From contig JAKQEQ010000181.1 in the NCBI GenBank assembly GCA_029556545.1, positions 80,841-144,840 on the forward strand: a stretch of 64,000 bases of DNA, read 5' to 3'. The translations under genes were made by a program, and so were the position numbers. Below are positions 43,902 through 52,640 of this stretch, one piece after another (within the stretch, counting starts at the first letter, position 1; every line of letters starts with the position of its first letter). This DNA comes from Candidatus Hydrogenedentota bacterium (GTDB lineage: Bacteria; Hydrogenedentota; Hydrogenedentia; Hydrogenedentales; JAGMZX01). The notes beneath the pieces were generated by a model that did no database searches, was not told the origin of the DNA, and saw only the letters and a program-made list of their open reading frames with translations.

Positions 43902-45019
43902 GAGGCGACTCTCCGATAGACTTCGAGGGTCCTCCGCGCCGTTTCCCGCCATGAGAACCGTTTCGCCTGTTCGCGGCCGAGCGCCCGCATACGGTCCCGC
44001 AACGCCGCGTCGCCGAGTACTTCGCTTATGGTCGCCGCGATAGATTCCGGCGACTCCGGGTCCGCGTAGCGGGCCGCATCGCCGCCCGCCTCGGGCAAGG
44101 CCGCGCGCCGGGTCGTGATCACGGGGCAGCCGCAAGCCATCGCCTCGATCACCGGCAGCCCGAACCCTTCATGAAACGACGGCAGCACGAAGGCGTCCGC
44201 GGCGGCATAGAACGCGGGCAGCGCGGCGTGGGACGGGACGTAGCCCAGCCACGTGACGCGGTCGGCGATGCCCAGCCGCCCAGCAATTGCGGGAACCGGC
44301 TCCGGTTGCCATCCGGCGCGACCGAGGAGCACGAGGCGATGCGGAAGATCGTTGCGCACGCGGGCAAAGGCTTCGAGGAGTCCTGTAACGTTCTTGCGCG
44401 GTTCGATGGCGCCGACGAAAAGGACGAACGGGCCGGACACGCCGAATTCCTCGCGCACTCGGCGCGCGGCCTCCTCGCGCGGCGGCGCGGCGAACGCCTC
44501 GTCCACCGCGCCATAGGTCACGGTGACTTTCGCTTCGGGAACGCCCAGGAGTTCCACGATGTCCCGCTTGCTCGCTTCCGAGCAGGTCAGAACGGCGTCG
44601 GCTTCGCGGGCGAATCGTGGCACGTGCCGCGCGAAGGGCCCCACAATCTTCGGACTGCACCACTGGGGCGCGCGCAGAAACGCCAAGTCGTAGATCGTGA
44701 GCACGCGCCGCGCGCGCCGCGTCGGCGGAAGGAAATAGTTCGTGGCGTGGAATACATCGACCCCGCCAAGCACGGTGTCCACGCGCGGCAACCCCGCCAC
44801 GTTCCAGAGTTGATACAACACCCGCGTCGGCACGGGCAACCGCCGCACCGGACACGCCGCCACGTCGGCGACCGCGCGGAGGGCGCGCAAGCCGGTCGCC
44901 AGACCCGCTAAACGGTCTTCTCCGAGCATCGGCAACAGTGCGCGCAGGAGATAGGCCGTGAAGTGGCCCACGCCCGTTCGATCGCCCGTAAGCGGCGTCA
45001 AGTCCATGCCCACGCGCAT
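43892..45019 (-). CDS. Glycosyltransferase family 4
   Basis: 375 residues; AGGGA 6-8 bases before ATG 45019. MRVGMDLTPLTGDRTGVGHFTAYLL, VDVFHATNYFLPP, LTIYDLAFLRAPQW, VLTCSEASKRDIVEL, FVLFVGAIEPRKNVTGLLEAFARV, VLPSFHEGFGLPVIEAMACGCPVIT. Donor is a nucleotide sugar, acceptor probably a surface glycan. It is the intact sister of the neighbouring GT4 and gives the reference for where that gene's insert lies. Confidence 0.92.
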   Translation of the reverse strand: MRVGMDLTPLTGDRTGVGHFTAYLLRALLPMLGEDRLAGLATGLRALRAVADVAACPVRRLPVPTRVLYQLWNVAGLPRVDTVLGGVDVFHATNYFLPPTRRARRVLTIYDLAFLRAPQWCSPKIVGPFARHVPRFAREADAVLTCSEASKRDIVELLGVPEAKVTVTYGAVDEAFAAPPREEAARRVREEFGVSGPFVLFVGAIEPRKNVTGLLEAFARVRNDLPHRLVLLGRAGWQPEPVPAIAGRLGIADRVTWLGYVPSHAALPAFYAAADAFVLPSFHEGFGLPVIEAMACGCPVITTRRAALPEAGGDAARYADPESPESIAATISEVLGDAALRDRMRALGREQAKRFSWRETARRTLEVYRRVASCA

Positions 45020-45230
45020 TCTGGTTCCCTAAGGCGGTCCGGCTCAATGAGCTTCAGTGATGCTTCCGACACAATCGATTATGACACGCGTCCAGCACGG
45101 GATGCGAGTCGGCGCATTCTATCCGCGGACCGGCGGGTGGGGCCTGGCCGGAGTATGTCTATGATTATAACTCTTTATATCATAGCGACTTACGTTCCTA
45201 TTTGGAAGTGAAGGCATTGTGGTGACGTTC

Positions 45231-45259
45231 TTGACACGGGCATGATCTTATGTTACACT
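45231..45259 (+). promoter_or_regulatory. Sigma70 promoter of the hrcA operon
   Basis: TTGACA (45231-45236), a 17-base spacer and TACACT (45254-45259), near-perfect vegetative promoter. The expected start site near 45266 lies at the edge of the CIRCE operator, so HrcA would block initiation. Confidence 0.85.
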
Positions 45260-45267
45260 GCGGTCTG

Positions 45268-45294
45268 TTAGCACTCTTTGTCAATGAGTGCTAA
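45268..45294 (+). promoter_or_regulatory. CIRCE operator
   Basis: Perfect 9-9-9 inverted repeat: TTAGCACTC, spacer TTTGTCAAT, GAGTGCTAA. Binding site of HrcA, whose gene begins 15 bases downstream; implies autoregulation of the whole chaperone operon and heat induction. Confidence 0.97.
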
Positions 45295-45309
45295 GACGCG
45301 GAGACGGCT

Positions 45310-46365
45310 ATGGCCCCGACGCCCCGAGAATTGACGCAACGCGAGGCGCTGATCCTCCATGCCGTGGTGCAGACGTACGTATCCACGGCGGAGCCGGTCG
45401 GATCGCGGACCATCGTCAAGCGGTTCGACATGGACATCAGCCCGGCGACGGTGCGCAACGTCATGGCGGACCTGGAGGAACGGGCCTACCTACAGCAGTT
45501 GCACACGAGTTCGGGCCGCGTGCCGACGGACAAGGGGTATCGGTATTACGTGGACCATTTGATGGAGGTGCAGGCGCTGACGCAGTCCGAGCGCGACCAC
45601 ATCGAGCAGGACCTGTCGCGGCGTCTGGACGACGCGGACGCGGTGCTGCGGCAGACAAGCCACTTGCTGGCGCTGGTCTCGCACCAGACGGGGGTGGCCG
45701 AGGGGCCGAACGAACATGACGCACGAGTACGCCGGCTCGAATTGCTGCCGGTATCCTCGACGCACGTCGCGTTGCTGATTGTGGATAATTTTTCGCGGGT
45801 GCACACGCTGACGGTGGACATGGGCGAGTCGCTTTCAGACGGCGACATGCTCGGGCTGGTGCGATTCCTGAACGAACAGTTGAGGGACATCTCACTTGCC
45901 GCGCTGGCGGCCATGTTGCGGCAACGGATGCGCGAGTACCTCGAAGAACAGCGCCGTATGGCGGAGCGGGCGCTGCGCCTCTTGCAGCTGCTCCCGGCGC
46001 AGCCGCACGGCCAGTTGTTTCTCGAGGGCGCGACGCAGTTGTTCGAGCAACCGGAGTTTCGCGACGTGGTGCGTGCGCGGGAAGTGCTCGACCTCTTCGA
46101 GGAGCGGCACCGGCTGGCCGAACTGTTGCGGGCGCGCGTCAACGAGGAGAGCGGCCCGGGCGCGTGCGTGCTCATCGGCGCGGAAAGCCGGGAGCAGGGC
46201 ATGGACGAAATCAGCGTGGTGGCGTCGCCGTACCGGATCGGCGATGAAACCGTTGGAATGATAGGCGTACTCGGGCCGCGGCGGATGCCGTATCCGCGGC
46301 TTACGGCGCTGGTGGACTACACGGCGGAGATGGTGGGCAAACTGCTTACGCGGCTCAGTCGCTGA
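45310..46365 (+). CDS. hrcA: Heat-inducible transcription repressor HrcA
   Basis: 351 residues, family length. N-terminal winged helix LTQREALILHAVVQTYVSTAEPVGSRTIVKRFDMDISPATVRNVMADLEERAYLQQLHTSSGRVPTDKGYRYYVD is canonical; the GAF-like core and C-terminal VVASPYRIGDETVGMIGVLGPRRMPYPRLTALVDYTAEMV are intact. It binds the CIRCE element just upstream and represses hrcA-grpE-dnaK-dnaJ until unfolded-protein stress titrates the chaperone that keeps it active. Confidence 0.97.
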   Translation: MAPTPRELTQREALILHAVVQTYVSTAEPVGSRTIVKRFDMDISPATVRNVMADLEERAYLQQLHTSSGRVPTDKGYRYYVDHLMEVQALTQSERDHIEQDLSRRLDDADAVLRQTSHLLALVSHQTGVAEGPNEHDARVRRLELLPVSSTHVALLIVDNFSRVHTLTVDMGESLSDGDMLGLVRFLNEQLRDISLAALAAMLRQRMREYLEEQRRMAERALRLLQLLPAQPHGQLFLEGATQLFEQPEFRDVVRAREVLDLFEERHRLAELLRARVNEESGPGACVLIGAESREQGMDEISVVASPYRIGDETVGMIGVLGPRRMPYPRLTALVDYTAEMVGKLLTRLSR

Positions 46366-46372
46366 ACAGGAC

Positions 46373-46398
46373 GTGGCATGGGCGTCCCGCCCGCGTGA
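46373..46398. repeat. Palindromic repeat R1 between hrcA and grpE
   Basis: GTGGCATGGGCGTCCCGCCC then GCGTGA; a first-half copy with a decayed second half (GACATGGTCATGGTGCGCG). It fills most of the short hrcA-grpE spacer of the operon. Confidence 0.8.
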
Positions 46399-46429
46399 GA
46401 GACATGGTCATGGTGCGCGATTGGAAGTC

Positions 46430-47086
46430 ATGACAACGAAGAAGACAGAAAAGACGGAACTCGAGAGGAAGTTGGAGGCGGAACTCGCGGCGCGCGAGCA
46501 GCAGCGGCGGGAGGAGCCCTCACCCGAACCCTCACCCGAGCCCTCTCCCTCGGGGAGAGGGAGTGAGGCGCCGTCCGTCGAGGAATTGCTCGATACGGCG
46601 GTCGCGGAACGGGATACCTGGAAGGACCAATGTCTCCGTGCGCGCGCCGACCTTGACAACTATCGCAAGCGCACGGCGCGCGAGATGGAGCGGGTGCGCA
46701 AGACGGCGTCGGAAGACCTGGTCCGCGATCTGTTGCCGGTGATCGACAACCTCGAGCGCGCGCTGGCGCATGCGCCGGACGCGACGGACGGTTTCGTGCA
46801 GGGCGTACAGATGGTACACAAGCAACTGTGCGAGGCGCTGGCGTCGCGAGGCGTGGAGCCGATTCCGTCCCACGGTGAAGCCTTCGATCCGCATGTGCAC
46901 GAGGCGCTGGCGCAACAGCCGTCGGACGAGTTTCCAGCGGACACGGTGATGGAGGAATGGCAGCGCGGCTATCGCATGGGCGAATTGCTGCTGCGCCCGT
47001 CGCGCGTGGTGGTCAGCAGCGGGCCGGCGCGGGACGCGGCGGATGCGACGGCCGAAGCCACGGAAGAACAGCAGAGTGAAACCTAA
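46430..47086 (+). CDS. grpE: Nucleotide exchange factor GrpE with in-frame repeat peptide
   Basis: 218 residues from ATG 46430. After a charged coiled-coil start (KKTEKTELERKLEAELAAREQQRR), residues ~29-47 (EEPSPEPSPEPSPSGRGSEA) are the translation of palindromic repeat R2. The conserved body follows: ERDTWKDQCLRARADLDNYRKRTAREMERVRKTASEDLVRDLLPVIDNLERAL, and the beta-wing GVEPIPSHGEAFDPHVHEALAQQPSDEFPADTVMEEWQRGYRMGELLLRPSRVVVS. It releases ADP from DnaK. The insert falls in the flexible N-terminal region, so function is likely retained. Confidence 0.95.
   Translation: MTTKKTEKTELERKLEAELAAREQQRREEPSPEPSPEPSPSGRGSEAPSVEELLDTAVAERDTWKDQCLRARADLDNYRKRTAREMERVRKTASEDLVRDLLPVIDNLERALAHAPDATDGFVQGVQMVHKQLCEALASRGVEPIPSHGEAFDPHVHEALAQQPSDEFPADTVMEEWQRGYRMGELLLRPSRVVVSSGPARDAADATAEATEEQQSET
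46514..46568. repeat. Palindromic repeat R2 inside grpE
   Basis: GAGCCCTCACCCGAACCCTC, then ACCCGAGCCCTCTCCCTCGG, then GGAGAGGGAGTGAGG. It has a duplicated CCCTCACCCGA lead-in and a perfect CCCTCTCCC/GGGAGAGGG core. Confidence 0.92.
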
Positions 47087-47131
47087 CGTCCCCGGCGGGA
47101 CGCGGCATAGACGAAGGAGGTCAGAGACGTC

Positions 47132-49096
47132 ATGGGCAAGGTAATCGGCATCGACTTGGGCACCACGAACTCGTGCGTCGCCGTGATGGAAAGCGGCGAG
47201 CCGGTCGTCATCGCGAACGCGGAAGGTTCGCGCACGACGCCGTCCATGGTGGCGTTCACGCGGGACGGGGAGCGGCTCGTCGGCGCAGCGGCGAAACGGC
47301 AGGCGGTCACGAACCCGCAGAACACGGTTTTCTCGATCAAGCGGTTCATGGGCCGCCGTCACTCGGAGGTGGCCGAAGAAGAGAAGATGGTGCCGTACAA
47401 GGTCACGTCCACGCCGTCGGGCGACTGCCAGGTCGAGGTATCGGGCAAGACGTATCGCCCGCCGGAAATTTCGGCGATGATCCTCCAGAAGATGCGGGAG
47501 ACCGCGGAGAGCTACCTCGGGAGCAAGGTCGAGAAGGCGGTTGTCACCGTGCCCGCGTATTTCAACGATGCGCAGCGGCAGGCCACGAAGGACGCGGGCC
47601 GCATCGCGGGCCTCGACGTGTTGCGCATCATCAACGAGCCCACGGCCGCGGCGCTGGCGTATGGTCTGGACCGCAAGAAGGATGAAAAGGTGGCGGTTTA
47701 CGACCTTGGCGGCGGGACGTTCGACATCTCGATCCTCGCCATCGGCGACGACAGCTTCGAGGTGCTCTCGACGAACGGCGATACGCACCTTGGCGGCGAC
47801 AACTTCGATCAGCGGATCATCGACTGGCTCGCGGAGGAGTTCCTGCGCGACAGCGGCATCGATCTGCGCAAGGACCCGATGGCGTTGCAGCGGCTCAAAG
47901 AGGCCGGCGAAAAGGCGAAGTGCGAACTCTCGACGACGCTTTCGACGGACGTGAACCTGCCGTTTGTCACGGCGGACGCCTCGGGGCCGAAACACCTGAA
48001 TTACACGTTGACGCGCGCGAAGCTCGAACAGTTGTGCGACGATCTGCTCCAGCGCACAAAGAATCCGTGTTACCGCGCCATCGAGGACGCGAATGTGCGG
48101 CCTTCGGATATCGACGAGGTAATCCTCGTCGGCGGCATGACGCGCATGCCGGCCGTGGGCGCGATCGTGAAGGAAATCTTCGGCAAGGAACCGCACCGGG
48201 GTGTAAATCCCGACGAGGTGGTCGCGGTCGGCGCGGCGATCCAGGCGGGGGTGCTCGCGGGGGAGGTCAAGGATCTGCTCCTGCTCGACGTGACGCCGCT
48301 GTCGCTCGGCATCGAGACGCTCGGCGGCGTGTGCACGCGCCTGATCGAGCGCAACACGACCATCCCGGTGACCAAGCGCCAGGTCTTCTCGACGGCGGCG
48401 GACAGCCAAACCGCGGTGACCATTCACGTGCTACAGGGCGAACGGGAGATGGCGTCGAATAACCGGACGCTGGGCAGGTTCAACTTGGAGGGCATCCCCC
48501 CCGCGCCGCGCGGCATCCCGCAAATCGAGGTGTCTTTCGACATCGACGCGGACGGCATCCTGCACGTGTCCGCCAAGGACCTCGGCACGGGCAAGGAGCA
48601 GAGAATCCGTATCGAGTCCTCGAGCGGCTTGAACGAGAGCGAAATCCAGAACATGGTGAAGGACGCGGAGCAGCACCAGGAAGAGGACAAGCGGAAGAAG
48701 CGGGAAGTCGAGGTGCGTAATAACGCGGACGCCCTGCTCTACGCCTCGGAGAAGAGCTTGCGCGAGCACGGCGACAAGGTCGGCGAGGAGGAGAAGTCGC
48801 GCGTAAACGCGGCCATCGAGAAACTGCGCAAGACCCTCGAGGGCGGCGACGCCGACGCCATCGAAGCGGACATGAACGCGCTGACCCAGGCGTCGCATAA
48901 GCTCGCCGAGGCGATTTACGCCGACGCGGCGGCGCGGCAACAGGCGGCGGGCGCGGGCGCGGAGACGGGACACGCCGCAGGGCCGGAATTCGTCGACCCG
49001 AGCGGCGGCGACGGCGGAAGAAAGGCGTCGGGGAACGACGCGGTTGACGCGGATTTCACGGTCGTGGACGACGACGATAAGAACAAGAAGGGCTGA
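47132..49096 (+). CDS. dnaK: Molecular chaperone DnaK (heat-shock operon copy)
   Basis: 654 residues. [14 protein letters not shown] at the N-terminus, [52 protein letters not shown], linker [17 protein letters not shown], and an acidic C-terminus [25 protein letters not shown] lies upstream of the ATG. It works with GrpE and DnaJ, which flank it. Very similar throughout to the stand-alone paralog at 17348-19276, from which it differs most in the C-terminal lid and tail. Confidence 0.98.
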   Translation: MGKVIGIDLGTTNSCVAVMESGEPVVIANAEGSRTTPSMVAFTRDGERLVGAAAKRQAVTNPQNTVFSIKRFMGRRHSEVAEEEKMVPYKVTSTPSGDCQVEVSGKTYRPPEISAMILQKMRETAESYLGSKVEKAVVTVPAYFNDAQRQATKDAGRIAGLDVLRIINEPTAAALAYGLDRKKDEKVAVYDLGGGTFDISILAIGDDSFEVLSTNGDTHLGGDNFDQRIIDWLAEEFLRDSGIDLRKDPMALQRLKEAGEKAKCELSTTLSTDVNLPFVTADASGPKHLNYTLTRAKLEQLCDDLLQRTKNPCYRAIEDANVRPSDIDEVILVGGMTRMPAVGAIVKEIFGKEPHRGVNPDEVVAVGAAIQAGVLAGEVKDLLLLDVTPLSLGIETLGGVCTRLIERNTTIPVTKRQVFSTAADSQTAVTIHVLQGEREMASNNRTLGRFNLEGIPPAPRGIPQIEVSFDIDADGILHVSAKDLGTGKEQRIRIESSSGLNESEIQNMVKDAEQHQEEDKRKKREVEVRNNADALLYASEKSLREHGDKVGEEEKSRVNAAIEKLRKTLEGGDADAIEADMNALTQASHKLAEAIYADAAARQQAAGAGAETGHAAGPEFVDPSGGDGGRKASGNDAVDADFTVVDDDDKNKKG

Positions 49097-49142
49097 TTAG
49101 ACGAACACGTCCGATTCAGGTTGAGAATGGATTTTCTTGACT

Positions 49143-50255
49143 ATGCCGCAACGCGATCCATATGAGGTGCTTGGCGTCTCGCGGGAAGCCTCGCAGGAGG
49201 AAATCCGGAAGGCGTACCTCAAGCTCGCGCACAAGTACCATCCGGACAAGACCGGCGGGGACAAGCAGGCCGAGGAAAAGCTCAAGGAGATAAACGCGGC
49301 CTACGACATCCTGAAGAACCCGGAGAAGCGCGCAAAGTACGACCGTTTCGGCACGGCGGACGGCCAGCCGTTCACCGGCGGCTTCGAGGGCTTCGGCGGT
49401 TTCGGCGGGGGCGAATCGCCTTTCGACGACTTCTTCGACATGCTGTTCGGAAAGGGCGGCCGGCGCGGCGGCGCACCCCGGCCCCAGCAGGGCAACGACC
49501 TCGAACTGCGCCTGAACGTCTCGCTGAAGGAGGCGGCCGCGGGCGTCAAGAAGACGGTCCGCTTTTCGCGCATGGAGAATTGCGACGAATGCCGGGGCAC
49601 GGGCGCGGCCGCCGGGTCGCGCCCCGAGGCGTGTTCGCAGTGCCAGGGGACCGGTCAGGTCCGCGTGGCCCACGGGTTCTTCAGCGTCTCGCGCACGTGC
49701 CCGCGCTGCGGCGGGGCGGGCAGCGTCATCGGGAAACCGTGCCGGCGCTGCAGCGGCAAGGCGCGCGTCAAGGTCAGCCGCGAGATCAGCGTGGACGTGC
49801 CGGCGGGCGTGGACACCGGGTCGCGCCTGCGCATCCAGGGCGAAGGCGAACCGGGTTTGAACGGCGGCCCGCGCGGCGACTTGTACATCTACATGGAGGT
49901 CGCGCCGCACCCGGTGTTTCGCCGCGAAGGCGCGAACATCTACTGCGAAGCGCCCATCACGATTACCCAGGCGGCGCTCGGGGCCGCCATCCGGGTGCCG
50001 ACGCTGGAGGGCGAGGCGGAGTTGCGCATCCCGGCCGGCACGCAGTCCGGAACCAACCTGCGCCTGCGGGGACACGGCCTGCCGGACCTGCGCGGCTACC
50101 AGCACGGCGACCAGATCGTGCGCGTGGTCATCGAGACGCCCAGCAAGATCAGCCGCCGCCAGCGTGAGTTGCTCGAGGAACTCGAGGCCCTCTCGAACCC
50201 CAAGAACTACCCGCAACAGGCGGCATTCAACGAGAAGACCCGGCAGTATTCGTGA
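49143..50255 (+). CDS. dnaJ: Chaperone protein DnaJ
   Basis: 370 residues. J domain with YHPDKTGG (HPD motif), Gly/Phe-rich segment GGFEGFGGFGGGESPFDDFFD, four zinc-finger repeats (CDECRGTG, CSQCQGTG, CPRCGGAG, CRRCSGKA) and C-terminal substrate-binding beta domains. A full class I co-chaperone stimulating DnaK ATPase. Last gene of the hrcA operon, 46 bases after dnaK. The first Met of MPQRDPYEVLG is preferred over a TTG two codons earlier. An R1 palindrome begins 3 bases after the stop and may act as the operon terminator. Confidence 0.97.
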   Translation: MPQRDPYEVLGVSREASQEEIRKAYLKLAHKYHPDKTGGDKQAEEKLKEINAAYDILKNPEKRAKYDRFGTADGQPFTGGFEGFGGFGGGESPFDDFFDMLFGKGGRRGGAPRPQQGNDLELRLNVSLKEAAAGVKKTVRFSRMENCDECRGTGAAAGSRPEACSQCQGTGQVRVAHGFFSVSRTCPRCGGAGSVIGKPCRRCSGKARVKVSREISVDVPAGVDTGSRLRIQGEGEPGLNGGPRGDLYIYMEVAPHPVFRREGANIYCEAPITITQAALGAAIRVPTLEGEAELRIPAGTQSGTNLRLRGHGLPDLRGYQHGDQIVRVVIETPSKISRRQRELLEELEALSNPKNYPQQAAFNEKTRQYS

Positions 50256-50256
50256 A

Positions 50257-51525
50257 TCACGGGCGGGACGCCCGTGCCACCCACCGCAACGTGTCCAGGA
50301 TGATGGCGGCGGCCTCGGGGATCGGGTCGCTCAGGCGCGGCAGGAATAGGGTGCGGCGCTGCGCCAGTTCCGCGTTCGGGAAGTCGCCCTGCCGGTACCC
50401 GCGATAACCCTCGCTCGCGCACACGGGCCCGCGGTTGCGCGTGAAGATATCGAATCCCTTCGCGAACAGGGGCAGGTCATGCAGGTTCGGATAAGGCGAC
50501 AGGGTTGCTTGCAGGCCGCGCGCGTTCAGCGCCGCGACATACGCCTCCGTGGGCACGCCCATCACGCCCGGCTCATGGATGACCGGGAAACCGTAGAAGC
50601 CGCCGCGCTCGACGCCCTCATACACTTTCACAGGCCGCAGGCCGGGGATTGGTGAAAGCCCGGCTTCGACCGATTCGATGAATTCGCGGCGGCGGTGGTT
50701 CAGTTCCGGGAGCTTGTCGAGTTGCGCGGCGGCGATGCCGATGCCGAGCGGATGGGCGCGGAACTTCATGCCTAACCCGAGTGGCTGATGTTCCGCGTAG
50801 CGCGTGCTGACGAGGTCGATCCCGGCGATACGGTTCACCTGCCCGACGAGACAGGCCCGCTCGAACAGGTCCGTATCGTCCGTGGTGAGGACGCCCCCCT
50901 CCCCCGCGCTCACGGCCTTCGATCCTTGCAGGCTCCAGCACCCGGCCTTGCCCATGCCGCCGCACATCCGGCCTCGGTACCGCGCGCCGTGCGCGTGGGA
51001 GCAGTCCTCGATGACGGGAATGCCGGTCTCCTCGCCGATGCGAAGGAGGGCGTCCATGTCGCACACGTTGCCCCACAGATGCACCGCGCAAATACAGCGG
51101 GTACGGTCGGTAATCTTGGCGCGCGCGTCCTTGGGGTCGATCATCAAGCTATCCGGGTCCACGTCGCAGAAGACGGGCCGCGCCCCGAGCAGCAGCGCGG
51201 GCGCGATGGTGCATATCCACGTATTGACGGGGCAGATCACCTCGTCGCCGGGCCCGACGCCGAGCCCGAAATAGGCGGAGTACAATGCGGACGTGCCGTT
51301 CATCACCGTCAGCGCATAGCGCGATCCTATCCAGTCGCGCCAGCGATCCTCGAACGCGCGCACCACGGGCGTCCCCCCCGAAAGCTCGTTGCGCGCGGTC
51401 ATCTCCGCGACGATGGCGACTTCTTCGTCCGTAATCTGACGCCAGCGGTCCAACTCGGGCAAGGCCGCGCCCGCGGTCTGCACAAACGCGCGCGGCTTGA
51501 AGGGATCATACTTGTCGTGCGGCAT
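50257..51525 (-). CDS. DegT/DnrJ/EryC1/StrS family aminotransferase
   Basis: 422 residues. PLP enzyme: MNGTSALYSAYFGLGVGPGDEVICPVNTW, DVDPDSLMIDP, VHLWGNVCDMDAL, VIEDCSHAHGARY and Schiff-base Lys203 in SLQGSKAVSAGEGG. It transfers amino groups to keto-sugars (or dehydrates or epimerises them) for glycan or secondary-metabolite building. AGAGGGA lies upstream of the ATG. The C-terminal ARASRP-stop is encoded by the R1 palindrome, the same tail as in the DUF1638 and polyferredoxin proteins. Nearby glycosyltransferases are 5 kb away. Confidence 0.9.
   Translation of the reverse strand: MPHDKYDPFKPRAFVQTAGAALPELDRWRQITDEEVAIVAEMTARNELSGGTPVVRAFEDRWRDWIGSRYALTVMNGTSALYSAYFGLGVGPGDEVICPVNTWICTIAPALLLGARPVFCDVDPDSLMIDPKDARAKITDRTRCICAVHLWGNVCDMDALLRIGEETGIPVIEDCSHAHGARYRGRMCGGMGKAGCWSLQGSKAVSAGEGGVLTTDDTDLFERACLVGQVNRIAGIDLVSTRYAEHQPLGLGMKFRAHPLGIGIAAAQLDKLPELNHRRREFIESVEAGLSPIPGLRPVKVYEGVERGGFYGFPVIHEPGVMGVPTEAYVAALNARGLQATLSPYPNLHDLPLFAKGFDIFTRNRGPVCASEGYRGYRQGDFPNAELAQRRTLFLPRLSDPIPEAAAIILDTLRWVARASRP
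50258..50280. repeat. Palindromic repeat R1 between convergent genes
   Basis: CACGGGCGGGACGCCCGTGC plus CAC; the minus-strand form of the first palindrome. It separates dnaJ from the DegT gene and supplies the latter's last codons and stop. Confidence 0.92.
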
Positions 51526-51558
51526 GATGCGATTCCCTCTTCCGGCAATCTGCGGCGC

Positions 51559-52536
51559 TCAGCGACGAAAATGTTGAAAACCGAGACGGGTCAGGGTCAC
51601 GCCGGCGACCCGGATCCCTTTGGGCGCGTCCGTGAACTGTCCCACGACGGTGATGGGCACGTCAAACGCGGACCGAAACGCCGCGATCACCTGGTGATGC
51701 GCCGCGCCGTCAATGGCCACGGCCAACTCGTAGTCCTCGCCGCCCGCTATCGCGAGATCGCGCGGCGATATGCCCAACGCGTCGCGATGCGCTTCGAGCG
51801 CGGGCGCGATGGGCAGCGCGTTCGGGTCGATATCGAGTCCCAGGTCACCCGCCGCCGCGACATGGCCCGCGTCCTGCGCCAGCCCGTCGCTCACGTCGAT
51901 TATGGCATGCACCTCGTCACGACGGGCCAGCCAGCGCCCCTCCTCGAGTCGGGGCATCGGGCGGAGATGCGCCGCCACCAGGGGCGGGGCGGCCACGTGC
52001 GCCCCGAGCGCAAGCAACCCGGCCGCGGAACAGCCGGGATACCCCGTGACCGCCAGGACGTCGCCGGGGCGCGCGCCGCGCCGCAGCCGGTAGTTGCCCT
52101 TGACGGCTTCGCCGATCACCACGATGTCCAACACGATGCGCGCCAGGGACTGCGTCGTATCGCCGCCGATGATCGCCGCGCCGCAGGCTTCGACCGCCTG
52201 CCGAATCCCGCCGTACAGCGCCTCGACTGCCTCCGCCTCCGTGTCCACGGGACACGCCAGCGTCACGAGCACGAATCGTGCTTCGCCGCCCATCGCGGCG
52301 ATATCGCTGAGCGCGGCGGCGGCGGCCTTCCAGCCAATGTCCGCGGGAGACGCGGTGCGCCGGGAGAAATGCACCTCCTCGATCGCCGCGTCCGTTGAAA
52401 TCAGCAGGATACGGTCTCCCACGCGCACGACCGCGCAGTCGTCTCCCACGCCCTGCAGGACGTCCTCGGACAGCGGCAGTCCGCGGGTCAGGCGCTCGAT
52501 CAGCCCGAATTCTCCGAGATCGCGCAATGTGGTCAT
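51559..52536 (-). CDS. thiL: Thiamine-monophosphate kinase
   Basis: 325 residues from ATG 52536 (GAGGAAG upstream). EFGLIERLTRG, GDDCAVV, LISTDAAIEEVHFSRRTASPADIGWKAAAAALSDIAAMGGE, GGDTTQS, GVPG-type loop replaced by VTGYPGCSAAGL, IDVSDGLAQDAGHVAAAGDLGLDI, and GGEDYELAV. It phosphorylates thiamine monophosphate to the diphosphate using ATP. No other thi genes in the window. Confidence 0.94.
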   Translation of the reverse strand: MTTLRDLGEFGLIERLTRGLPLSEDVLQGVGDDCAVVRVGDRILLISTDAAIEEVHFSRRTASPADIGWKAAAAALSDIAAMGGEARFVLVTLACPVDTEAEAVEALYGGIRQAVEACGAAIIGGDTTQSLARIVLDIVVIGEAVKGNYRLRRGARPGDVLAVTGYPGCSAAGLLALGAHVAAPPLVAAHLRPMPRLEEGRWLARRDEVHAIIDVSDGLAQDAGHVAAAGDLGLDIDPNALPIAPALEAHRDALGISPRDLAIAGGEDYELAVAIDGAAHHQVIAAFRSAFDVPITVVGQFTDAPKGIRVAGVTLTRLGFQHFRR

Positions 52537-52567
52537 GAATCTTCCTCGATGACACGCAAGGCCGTCA

Positions 52568-52640
52568 CTGGACAATATGGACGCAATGGACGGCATGGAC
52601 ACTTCGCGCAGCCTCTAGTCTCTAGACTCCAGCCTCTCGT
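52568..52640. repeat. 9-bp tandem repeat plus adjoining CTCTAGACTC repeat
   Basis: 52568-52600 holds TGGACAATA, TGGACGCAA, TGGACGGCA, TGGAC: 9-base period with GGAC core. 52608-52640 holds GCAGCCTCTAGTCTCTAGAC followed by TCCAGCCTCTCG, a separate repeat with near-direct halves. The latter encodes the last residues of nnrD. Confidence 0.75.

Noticed and set aside
46532..48427. 631-residue minus-strand open frame across grpE and dnaK
   Set aside because: It is antisense to two unmistakable chaperone genes, with Arg/His-rich shadow composition and no recognisable domain.
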